From Plantactinospora endophytica (GTDB lineage: Bacteria > Actinomycetota > Actinomycetes > Mycobacteriales > Micromonosporaceae): a stretch of 64,000 nucleotides of DNA. Location: assembly GCF_016862915.1 (NCBI RefSeq), contig NZ_BONW01000001.1, forward strand, positions 1-64,000. The letters are read 5' to 3'. The notes under the pieces were generated by a model that was given only the letters and a program-made list of their open reading frames with translations, did no database searches and was not told the DNA's origin. Shown here in pieces: positions 50,638 through 57,243 of the stretch. Made by a program: the position numbers and the translations under genes. Position 1 is the first letter of the stretch; every line of letters starts with the position of its first letter.

Positions 50638-51574
50638 GCAAGACTTTCCCCGTCTTATGCGGCAACTACGGCGGCAGCAGCGACTTTCGTTCCGCAAGCT
50701 GGCGAAGATCGTCCACTACTCACACACCTACCTGTGGGACATCGAGAGCGGCGCCAAACCACCCACTCCTCACATAGCCGAAGCGCTCGACGCGGCCCTT
50801 GACGCCAACGGCCAGCTTGAACGACTGGCGGGCAACGCGCGGGATGATTGGGAAACCGAACCCTCTCCGGTAGTTCCGCCGCTTTTGACGAATTCGGACG
50901 TCCATCATATGGACACTCGGCCGGCAGCGTCAGCAGGGTCAGTCTCCCCCAGGAGGTCGACGCTTGGCAGTGCATCCCGTCGGGCGCAAGCCGCAACCGT
51001 GCTTTACGATGTCTTCGTGCGTAGCCGGCCACCGCTTACACGCCTCGGCACAGACCGCTACTCGCAGCGAATCCGACAGGCAACCGGCCTGACACCGTTT
51101 CGCGCGGAAGCAACAATGCAGGGCCGGATCCCAGTCACCGAGTGTCAGTCGGTCACCCGGCAGCCAGCGCCTAGCGATATAGCCACCCTGCTATTGCTGA
51201 CTCCAGGAGAGAGCGTAATTTGCCGGGAGAATCGGTACTTCGCCGACGGCGAGCCGGTGCAACTCGGTCAGACGTATATACCCCTGCACATCGCCGGGAC
51301 GTCGGCAATCGCGAGCAAGAAGAACCTCGGAGCCGGTGGACTCTTCGCCAGGTTCGAGGATCTCGGCCACCGAATCACCCACATCAGGGAACAGGTAACG
51401 ACCCGATTCCCCACCCGAGACGAAGCACTCGCCCTGAAACTTCAGCCAGGCGTGCCCGTCATCGTCGTCCTGCACGCCGCCCATGATGACAACGGCACGC
51501 CCTTCGAGGTGACTCGCTTTGTCATGCGTTCGGACCTCATGGCCATTCAGTACGCCATGACGCTCGGCGACTGA
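50627..51574 (+). CDS. Chimeric regulator: XRE helix-turn-helix fused to a UTRA sensor domain
   Basis: 315 aa from the ATG at 50627, overlapping the EamA stop by 11 bases. Residues 8-72 are an XRE HTH (MRQLRRQQRLSFRKLAKIVH, SHTYLWDIESG, LERLAGNARDDWE). A 55-residue linker leads to a UTRA domain from about 129 that aligns without gaps to the GntR protein encoded at 48912 and is roughly half identical or more (FVR.R.PL.RLG..RYS; GVPVI.VLH; PFEVTRFVMR). UTRA normally follows a GntR winged HTH, so the DNA-binding half seems to have been swapped exactly at the wing (VFVR). A hairpin (51583-51600) follows the gene. Confidence 0.9.
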   Translation: MLGEQDFPRLMRQLRRQQRLSFRKLAKIVHYSHTYLWDIESGAKPPTPHIAEALDAALDANGQLERLAGNARDDWETEPSPVVPPLLTNSDVHHMDTRPAASAGSVSPRRSTLGSASRRAQAATVLYDVFVRSRPPLTRLGTDRYSQRIRQATGLTPFRAEATMQGRIPVTECQSVTRQPAPSDIATLLLLTPGESVICRENRYFADGEPVQLGQTYIPLHIAGTSAIASKKNLGAGGLFARFEDLGHRITHIREQVTTRFPTRDEALALKLQPGVPVIVVLHAAHDDNGTPFEVTRFVMRSDLMAIQYAMTLGD

Positions 51575-51654
51575 CAGATGCCGCTTGTCCGCGTACAAGC
51601 TGGCGAACATCAGTCCCCTGGTCTTTAACAGGCGGCACCGGAAGGCTATCTATA

Positions 51655-51729
51655 GGGCGTGGTCAACCAGGTAGCGGTACCCGATGGGACCACGCCCCGT
51701 CGAGTCGGGTTCGAACCCCGTGCGGATCC
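51655..51729 (+). other. tRNA-like or structured element, unassigned
   Basis: A perfect 9-bp inverted repeat (51655-51663 with 51689-51697) is followed by GTCGGGTTCGAACCCC, which matches a tRNA T-arm, and a CCA-like end ACCGCCA near 51738-51744. No acceptor stem or anticodon arm fits, so this is not a functional tRNA by eye. It could be a tRNA remnant or a regulatory RNA fold. The 230-bp gap 51575-51804 holds nothing else evident. Confidence 0.3.
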
Positions 51730-51804
51730 GGCCCGACCGCCAAGGTGAGAGCGGCGCTCCGTGACCGGTGGTCCGGGGCGCCGCGACCGGAGGGAGCGCG
51801 TGTC

Positions 51805-52335
51805 ATGGTCTGGCCTTTCCGCCGCTTGCACTACACCGAACGTCCCGCGTCCGCCATCCGGGGACCGAGGCGGGGCGATCGCCGACCAGCCGCCCTGCGA
51901 GGCGCCGACCCGGCTGGATCGCCTTCCGTCGTTTACCTAGGGCCGGGACCACGGGTACCGGGTGTGGGAGCGGTGATCGACAACCGTTCTCGACGCTGGT
52001 CCCTGAGTCTGAGCAGCGATCGGGGCCGCCCAGCGGTGCGGGTCGAGGTTCCCGAGCTGCCAGAGGGCACCCTGCTACGGCTACAACATGCGCAGTGGTG
52101 CACGGTAGAACAGCAGACGTCAGGGCTGCGGCACCTCCGAAGGCCGATGAACGGCCTGGACCTGGTAGTGACCCAGACGCATCGGCGTGTGGTGCTTTCC
52201 GACGGCTACCTGTGGGCGTGGGTTTCCGGCCACGAACCTGCCTGCAACCGGGCGGACCGCGAGCCGCACCCGCCGTGTACCGAGGTGCTGGTGTCGCTGA
52301 GCGTCCTGTGCAGCGCCGCCGAGAACCAGCCGTGA
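51805..52335 (+). CDS. Hypothetical protein of the AICE
   Basis: 176 aa from the ATG at 51805 with GGAGGGA upstream. Arg-rich N-terminus, then a beta-rich central region (GVGAVIDNRSRRWSLSLSSD, VRVEVPELPEGTLLRLQHAQ). The C-terminal part carries several Cys (EPACNRADREPHPPC). No signal peptide or membrane helix. Family not recognised. Possibly co-transcribed with the tiny reading frames and the RHH-like gene downstream. Confidence 0.6.
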   Translation: MVWPFRRLHYTERPASAIRGPRRGDRRPAALRGADPAGSPSVVYLGPGPRVPGVGAVIDNRSRRWSLSLSSDRGRPAVRVEVPELPEGTLLRLQHAQWCTVEQQTSGLRHLRRPMNGLDLVVTQTHRRVVLSDGYLWAWVSGHEPACNRADREPHPPCTEVLVSLSVLCSAAENQP

Positions 52336-52418
52336 CCAGGCCGCATGAATGCCTGCGCTACTACCTCAAGCGGCGGGCTGGCCGCGACCCGCAGGATCGC
52401 GGGTGTGTAAGCGGATGA
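52332..52418 (+). CDS. Possible micro-ORF (28 aa)
   Basis: GTG overlapping the previous stop (GTGA) opens a 28-residue frame, RPHECLRYYLKRRAGRDPQ being its core. The coupling makes translation possible; nothing else supports it. Confidence 0.25.
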   Translation: MTRPHECLRYYLKRRAGRDPQDRGCVSG

Positions 52419-52510
52419 TCGCGCGTGGCCGTCTGCAACTGGTGCCGGTGGTCTACGCGTGCGGCTGCCGGCCGGCGGCCACGACGGTGCTGCAAGCTCC
52501 ACTGACCTAG
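52415..52510 (+). CDS. Possible micro-ORF (31 aa)
   Basis: ATG overlapping the preceding micro-ORF stop (ATGA) opens 31 codons with a short hydrophobic segment and two Cys (LVPVVYACGCRPAATT). It continues the chain of start-stop overlaps, which is the only support. Confidence 0.25.
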   Translation: MIARGRLQLVPVVYACGCRPAATTVLQAPLT

Positions 52511-52558
52511 GTGGCGCCGATGACGGAGCAGGTTCGCGGGACTACGGGGATGGACTGA

Positions 52559-52756
52559 GTGGCCGGACGTCGAGTGACGATGAACCTGACCGCCGATGCT
52601 GCGGCGGCCTTGGAGCGGATCCCCGCCCGGGACCAGACCGAGGCAGTGTGCAAGGCACTCCGACTGGCAGCGGGAATCTGGCGACACATCGATTCTGACG
52701 GGCAGTTGACGGTGCTCAAGCCGTCTGGTGCAGTGGTTGAGATTCACATTGTGTGA
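52559..52756 (+). CDS. Small ribbon-helix-helix-like protein
   Basis: 65 aa from the GTG at 52559; ATG at 52579 is an alternative. RRVTMNLTADAAAALERI followed by RDQTEAVCKALRLAAGIW has the strand-helix-helix layout of CopG/MetJ regulators, though it is short and not diagnostic. The tail DGQLTVLKPSGAVVEIHIV is two strands. It may regulate element functions. No partner toxin is adjacent on the same strand. Confidence 0.55.
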   Translation: MAGRRVTMNLTADAAAALERIPARDQTEAVCKALRLAAGIWRHIDSDGQLTVLKPSGAVVEIHIV

Positions 52757-52848
52757 TACTCGGCCCATTTTCACCCGCTCCTAGCCGCCCCAACTCGGCG
52801 CACGTCGTCGTTGCCCGCCCGCCGCCGCTGGCTTAGCGGAAAAGCGAC

Positions 52849-52908
52849 CGGGCCGAAAGCCCGCACGTAGGTAGCCTCTGGTGCCCGGGTGAAGCGACCC
52901 GGTGCGGG
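52849..52908. other. Potential alternative secondary structures in a non-coding stretch
   Basis: Within the 272-bp gene-free region 52757-53028, CGGGC-CGAAA-GCCCG (52849-52863) can form a hairpin. Alternatively CCCGCAC (52860-52866) can pair perfectly with GTGCGGG (52902-52908), enclosing a second hairpin (52885-52890 with 52897-52902). The first and outer stems share bases and are mutually exclusive. It could be a switch-like RNA or single-strand origin, or chance in GC-rich DNA. Confidence 0.35.
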
Positions 52909-53028
52909 TCCTAGAGATGACCACCTGGACTGGCTTTGCCGCTTTGCCGTCAGATCGCCGGCCGTCGTGGTCATCCAGGCGCCCAGCCGCTACAAGTGCC
53001 CACTACAAGTCAAGCCGAGGATGTTTCT

Positions 53029-53661
53029 TCACTTATGCACGCCAGCAGTCCACAACACTAAGATAGTTATGATGGCAAATAGGCAAACGCCAGCGCCCCA
53101 GCCGAAGGATTTCCACGACCATCCAACCGTACTAGATTCTTGCGCCTGAGCTGCGTAGGCCATGTTTTGAGCTGCGACGTCCATTGCGTCGGCGACGCGC
53201 TCCCACTCTCGGATCTCGGAGCTTGTGTTCCGAAGCGAGGACGTAGCGCTCCGAATCCTTCCTGTCAGGTCTGTGAATTCACGTAAAGCCTGCTCTAGGG
53301 TTGTGGACGCGGTGCTTATTTGCTGCGCGACTTCCGGGTTTATACTTTCGCCTGCGCGACGCAACATGTGGGCGACGTCCTCATTGATACAACGACTCGC
53401 GCGGTACAGGAGGCTGGCTACATCCTCGTTGATGCTGCGAGCTGCGGCTCCAAGAGCGAAGGCCACGTCGGGGGAGATGACGCCATCCCGTAGCGCTGTG
53501 GCGAGAAGATTGGCCAGCGCGGGGGCATCCTTTGAAAGCTTGGCCAGCAGTGCCTTGGTCTTTGCGTCAAGGGTTTCTATGTTCAGGTCGCGACCGACGA
53601 AGATGCCGCTACTGTGGTTGTGTTGATCCCGAGGTCCATGGTCGGGAGTAGACGCGGTCAT
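53029..53661 (-). CDS. Tail-anchored membrane protein with N-terminal amyloid-like motif and 15-residue repeats
   Basis: 210 aa; ATG overlaps the upstream stop (ATGA). Residues 13-27, QHNHSSGIFVGRDLN, match the C-terminal motif of the upstream gene product. Residues 62-121 are four 15-residue repeats (INEDVASLLYRASRC, INEDVAHMLRRAGES and neighbours) predicted helical, followed by a coiled-coil-like region (about 120-175) and one C-terminal membrane helix (about 188-206, GAGVCLFAIITILVLW). No enzyme motif. By analogy with motif-paired receptor/effector genes, it may be a membrane-acting effector. AT-richer than the core element. Confidence 0.8.
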   Translation of the reverse strand: MTASTPDHGPRDQHNHSSGIFVGRDLNIETLDAKTKALLAKLSKDAPALANLLATALRDGVISPDVAFALGAAARSINEDVASLLYRASRCINEDVAHMLRRAGESINPEVAQQISTASTTLEQALREFTDLTGRIRSATSSLRNTSSEIREWERVADAMDVAAQNMAYAAQAQESSTVGWSWKSFGWGAGVCLFAIITILVLWTAGVHK

Positions 53662-54197
53662 TCACTACCCGATCCGAAATTGTAGTCGCGACCGATGAAG
53701 ACGCCGGAGCCATGATTATGCTGTTCCCTCACATTGAATGCGTTGTTGCCAGTGCTAGCGATTCCACTATTTTGTTCGATCACGATCGAACGCTCGCCGA
53801 CTGCCTCGATATCAGCCGGAGGCAACATGGCCGCTATGTCACGAACCAGGGCGGCGTCATCGGCAAGGGCCTGGCGAATTTGCAGGCGTAGCGCTGCATC
53901 TCCATCTTTTTCTCCGCCGGCTGCGTAGTTGATGGCTTCCTCGATGGAAGCCCTGGACTGCTCGCGCCTCAGTATCCGGTTGAGTAACTGCTGCCCGAGG
54001 TTGACTGTTGCGTCGGAAGCATGCGCGATCGCGAGTTCACGAATTTTGTCAACGGTGTCCTTGCCGTAGGCCGCGACTACGGCGGTTGCGTATGGCATCA
54101 CGGCGGAGGCTGTGTGTGCGACATCGAGATCCATCCACCTTGCATACACGAAGACAAGAGCCGAGACACGGTCTAGTTGCTGACGGATTCGCGACAT
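53658..54197 (-). CDS. Helical protein with C-terminal amyloid-like motif, partner of the tail-anchored protein
   Basis: 179 aa. The start is uncertain: ATG at 54197 or 54134; the second has AAGG closer by. Residues about 30-125 form a helical domain (MPYATAVVAAYGKDTVDKI, LRLQIRQALADDAALVRDIA) resembling N-terminal domains in actinobacterial conflict proteins. GERSIVIEQNSGIASTGNNA leads into QHNHGSGVFIGRDYN (159-173), shared with the downstream protein. The last bases overlap that gene. A sensor or adaptor that nucleates the partner is inferred. Function not demonstrated by sequence. Confidence 0.78.
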   Translation of the reverse strand: MSRIRQQLDRVSALVFVYARWMDLDVAHTASAVMPYATAVVAAYGKDTVDKIRELAIAHASDATVNLGQQLLNRILRREQSRASIEEAINYAAGGEKDGDAALRLQIRQALADDAALVRDIAAMLPPADIEAVGERSIVIEQNSGIASTGNNAFNVREQHNHGSGVFIGRDYNFGSGSE

Positions 54198-54673
54198 TCG
54201 CGAGCGAGTAACGGTCAGAGCCGATGTCTCCGGCGGAGCCTCTGGTTAAGGGGAGGCGAGGGCAGTGGGGGAGTCGGCGCGACCGAGGCTTGTACCTTGC
54301 GGATATGGACTGGGAGACGCTGGTGCCGGCCCTGATTGCGGCCAGTACTGCCCTGCGCTGAACGCTCCGTACCCGCCGCTGAGGCCCCAGGGAGGGAAGG
54401 AGCGGAGGTGAGGGCAGAGAGCTCTGCCCCCGGTGGGGCCAGACGACTCCAGGATGGAGTTGCCGAACAGCCTCGGTGGGTGGGTAGTTGGGGAACTGCC
54501 CCGTTCGTCACCCTGGCCTTGGCCCCTCCAGCCGTGGCTCGGCGGAGGACGGGATGGCAGAGAAGGGCTTAAGCTGCGTCGATGCAATTAGCTTCTCGCA
54601 CGAAGGTGCCTCTAGCTCCGAAATTGACGCATTAGATCGTCTGTAGCACCCTTGGGGTGGATTGAGGGGAAAA
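54198..54673. other. Divergent intergenic region between the motif pair and the OLD nuclease
   Basis: 476 bp. It should hold promoters for both cargo units. I see one near-perfect palindrome, GGGCAGAG-AG-CTCTGCCC (54412-54429). An 18-codon open frame (54306-54362, MDWETLVPALIAASTALR) looks like the start of a membrane protein but stops at once; it may be a gene remnant. No confident -35/-10 pair. Confidence 0.4.
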
Positions 54674-56269
54674 ATGCTTTACACCTCGATATCGATACGA
54701 AACTTCCGGTCGGTCGTTGACTCCGGTAAAATTCCGCTTGGTCCCGTGACTTTGCTTGTCGGTCGTAATAACTCGGGAAAATCGACCGTCATCCGTGCGC
54801 TTTATCTGTCCCAAGAGGGGGCGCAGCAGGGAGAAAGTGACGTCCGCGTTGGGGCTTCCTCGTATGAGATCGATTTGACGTTGGGTCAATGGCACAATTT
54901 CAGCGATTCGAGGCATGCAGGCGAAATCGCGCCGGGATCTGTCCTTCGGCTAAAGGGAGTGGGGCAGAATCTCAGGGGTCAAATTACGGAGAGGGCCAAA
55001 TCGTTTGTGCCGCTGGCTGGTAATGTGGAGCCAAGAAACTCTATATACCCAGTTCTAGCTACCCGACGTCAATCACGCTATGAAGAGCAAGTTCGACGAA
55101 ATTCCGCCATAACTGTCAGTCCAACCGATTCGAATCTCGTTTCGAGAGTGATGGCTCTCGCTACCTCGGAGATACCCGAGGCCCGCGCGTTCCGTACTTC
55201 ATGCCGAGATGTTCTTGGCGTCAGCCTGAACATCTTGACAAACGAGCATGGGCAGCAGCAGCTGGGCATTCAAGTCGATCGTTTCACCGAGATACCGCTA
55301 CATGCGATGGGGGCGGGAATTACTTCGGCTCTGAACCTGCTTCTCAGCTTAAGTGCAAGTCGAAATAAGTTATTCCTAATCGAGGAGCCGGAGAATGATC
55401 TCCACCCGCAGGCGTTGAAATCGCTTCTAGGCTTGATACTTGCCGCCTCGGCTGAGAATCAGTTCGTCATAACGACTCATAGCAGCATCGTTATGGCTAA
55501 GCTTGGCGCCATCCCTGGTGCTGTAGTCGTTCATACCACGAGTGACGGCGAGATTCCACCAACGAGTTCCTATGACGTTATCAACTCGCCGGCCTCGCGG
55601 ATATCCGTATTGCAGGACCTTGGCTATGAGTTGGCCGATCTCGATCTCGGAGAGGGGTGGCTCATTTTCGAGGAGTCCAGCGCCGAGCGCTTGGCCAGAG
55701 AATTCCTTATCCCCTGGTTTGCTCCTCGCCTGCTTCGCCTTAGGACGTTAGCGGCCAGCGGCACTTCACGGCTTGAGCCGATCATGCAGGACTTTCGAGA
55801 ACTCTTTTTGTTCGCTCACCTTGAGCCGATGTATCGGGGTCGCGCGTGGGTGATCGCAGATGGAGATCGGTCGGGAATCGCGGTCATCGAAACTTTGAGG
55901 CGAAATTTCTCCGGTTGGCCAGCGGATCGCTTCATCAACTTGAACCGCACCGACTTTGAGATGTACTACCCCTCTTGCTTCAAAGATGATGCCGAACGCG
56001 CGCTTTCAGAGAAAGATAAACGAAAGCGCCGGGAAGCGAAACGCGTGCTGCTTAATGCGGTTCTTGCCTGGATTGTTGAAGATGAACAGGTGGCGAAAGA
56101 GGCTTTTGCCGATTCTGCCCGAGAAGTGATTGATAGATTGCGGGCGATTGAGAGCGCGCTACTCGGTTTGGGGCGCGTGTCTGGCGGTGCCGTTGACCGT
56201 ACAACAGCGATTTCTAGGTCGACAGAATCCTTGCGTCTCAGAGCGGGACCGGCTGAGCGGCTAGCTTGA
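54674..56269 (+). CDS. OLD-family ATP-dependent endonuclease (AAA ATPase plus TOPRIM)
   Basis: 531 aa from the ATG at 54674, with GAGGGGA upstream. The N-terminal ABC-like ATPase has ISIRNFRSV, Walker A GRNNSGKST (30-38), Walker B LFLIEEPENDLHP (233-245) and H-loop TTHS (His269). The C-terminal TOPRIM has the first acidic cluster IFEESSAE (E333/E334) and DGD at 396-398, then LNRTDFEMYYP, typical of OLD nucleases. Related enzymes act in phage defence (P2 Old, GajA of Gabija). No UvrD-like GajB helicase lies next to it, so it is a single-gene OLD or works with the divergent motif pair. AT-richer than the element core, suggesting separate acquisition. Confidence 0.9.
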   Translation: MLYTSISIRNFRSVVDSGKIPLGPVTLLVGRNNSGKSTVIRALYLSQEGAQQGESDVRVGASSYEIDLTLGQWHNFSDSRHAGEIAPGSVLRLKGVGQNLRGQITERAKSFVPLAGNVEPRNSIYPVLATRRQSRYEEQVRRNSAITVSPTDSNLVSRVMALATSEIPEARAFRTSCRDVLGVSLNILTNEHGQQQLGIQVDRFTEIPLHAMGAGITSALNLLLSLSASRNKLFLIEEPENDLHPQALKSLLGLILAASAENQFVITTHSSIVMAKLGAIPGAVVVHTTSDGEIPPTSSYDVINSPASRISVLQDLGYELADLDLGEGWLIFEESSAERLAREFLIPWFAPRLLRLRTLAASGTSRLEPIMQDFRELFLFAHLEPMYRGRAWVIADGDRSGIAVIETLRRNFSGWPADRFINLNRTDFEMYYPSCFKDDAERALSEKDKRKRREAKRVLLNAVLAWIVEDEQVAKEAFADSAREVIDRLRAIESALLGLGRVSGGAVDRTTAISRSTESLRLRAGPAERLA

Positions 56270-56565
56270 TGTTCTGGGCCTGGCCTGCTGCCGGCATCGG
56301 CCGATGCAGTTTAGCATCGAACCAGGACAACAGAGGTCAATTGAGGCGGTCGCCGACCACGGTGACCAAGGCGCGGCTGGCCGGACAGCGCACCTCCGAT
56401 GCTTCCCAAGCTAATGGTTCCACCTGAGGAGCCCGGGTAACTGGGACCAACGGTCTCAGTTGTGGTCTCATTCGCTGTCGTACAAGGTTGTCCGTGCCGG
56501 TCCGACAGACAGTCGGACTGCTGGTCACGGCCACTGTCGGACCGGTCCGGACGCATGATCGCAGA
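56270..56565. other. Right-end non-coding region of the AICE with possible arm-type site
   Basis: No credible gene. At 56452-56474 lies a 23-bp copy of the left-end motif (GGTCTCAGTTGTGGTCTCAT plus TCG, 21 of 23 bases equal to 40187-40209), in the same orientation. It begins about 90 bp inside attR. Both fit integrase or excisionase binding. Confidence 0.5.
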
Positions 56566-56631
56566 CCTCGAAAGCGTGTGAGGGTTTACGCCCTCCGCGG
56601 GTTCAAATCCCGCCGCCACCGCCACTGAACA
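56566..56631. repeat. attR: 66-bp direct repeat of the tRNA-Ser 3' end
   Basis: Identical to 40072-40137. It contains the 3' 59 bases of the tRNA gene, without the 5' half, so it is a non-functional remnant that marks the right boundary of the element. Confidence 0.93.
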
Positions 56632-56632
56632 A

Positions 56633-56674
56633 GCAGAACGCCCGGCAGTCGAAACGACCTGCCGGGCGTTCTGC
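56633..56674 (+). terminator. Displaced original terminator of the tRNA-Ser locus
   Basis: A stem of 15 bp (56633-56647 with 56660-56674) extended by GTCG/CGAC with one bulged C. The outer stem is the same as in the terminator at 40138-40183 but the tip differs. It is either the pre-integration chromosomal terminator or an element-derived copy. Confidence 0.75.
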
Positions 56675-56707
56675 CTGTGGCCCCCAGTTGCGGGGTTCGA
56701 CGTGCCG

Positions 56708-57124
56708 TCAGGCGGCGTCGAGGGCTTCGGTGATCTTGCGGATCATCTCGGCCATCGGCGGACTGACCTCGCCACGTTGGGCCCCGGCAGCCGCGTTGAC
56801 GGCGACGATGACGGTGTTGCGGAAGTTGTCGGCTTCCGCCGGGTCTTGCTTCTTGAGCAGGTGCATGGAATCGGTCAGGGCCGGCAGTACCTGGTCGGCG
56901 AGTGCGGCTGCGGACTTGCGGTTCAGTTTCTCGCCCTTCGGCTTCTCGGCGAGTACGTGCCCGACCAGGCCGGTCGCCGACGTCAGGGCGAGGAAGCCGT
57001 TGGTGGCGATCTTGTGGGGCGAGTCCGCGACGCCGGCGATCGACAGCAGCTCGACGGCACCGTACCCGGCGGTGCGGAGGGTGATCTTGTCCTGGTCGGA
57101 GAGGGAAGCGCTGTAGTTCGTCAT
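56708..57124 (-). CDS. Conserved hypothetical cytosolic protein
   Basis: 138 aa from the ATG at 57124 (MTNYSASLSDQDKITLRTAG); the frame is open to 57187. Helical, no signal or membrane segment; recognisable pieces are ATNGFLALTSATGLVGHVLAE and LLKKQDPAEADNFRNTVI. I recall similar proteins in Micromonospora-type genomes without assigned function. It is the first chromosomal gene beyond attR. Confidence 0.75.
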   Translation of the reverse strand: MTNYSASLSDQDKITLRTAGYGAVELLSIAGVADSPHKIATNGFLALTSATGLVGHVLAEKPKGEKLNRKSAAALADQVLPALTDSMHLLKKQDPAEADNFRNTVIVAVNAAAGAQRGEVSPPMAEMIRKITEALDAA

Positions 57125-57243
57125 GTGGCAACTATCAGCGGCTGGCCTGTCACTGCCCTGACCTCGCCCTGACACGGCCACTGACACGATGTTCCGCCTG
57201 GTCGCGCCGCCTCAGGACGCTGTCACCGTGCCGTTCCAGGCCG

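Larger units (their letters stand above)
40072..56631. mobile_element. Integrated actinomycete integrative and conjugative element (AICE) in tRNA-Ser(CGA)
   Basis: About 16.5 kb, bounded by a perfect 66-bp direct repeat. It has the AICE module order: tyrosine integrase and excisionase beside the intact tRNA, a replication protein, single-protein FtsK/TraB transfer apparatus, DUF2637 and DUF6284 helpers, a GntR-type transfer repressor with repeated operators, then cargo. Double-stranded transfer by one translocase is established for this class. Cargo comprises an Rx4H protein, an EamA transporter, a chimeric regulator, a motif-sharing gene pair and an OLD nuclease. All core genes look intact, so the element may still be mobile. 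Confidence 0.92.

Noticed and set aside
54336-54572. 78-aa plus-strand frame before the OLD nuclease
   Set aside because: Gly/Arg/Ala-rich with no ribosome site or motif; the region reads as non-coding control DNA.
56311-56625. 104-aa minus-strand reading frame over attR starting MAVAAGFEPAEGVNP
   Set aside because: Its N-terminus is the reverse complement of the tRNA-Ser 3' end and is a known type of false gene call over tRNA remnants; the rest has no coding character.
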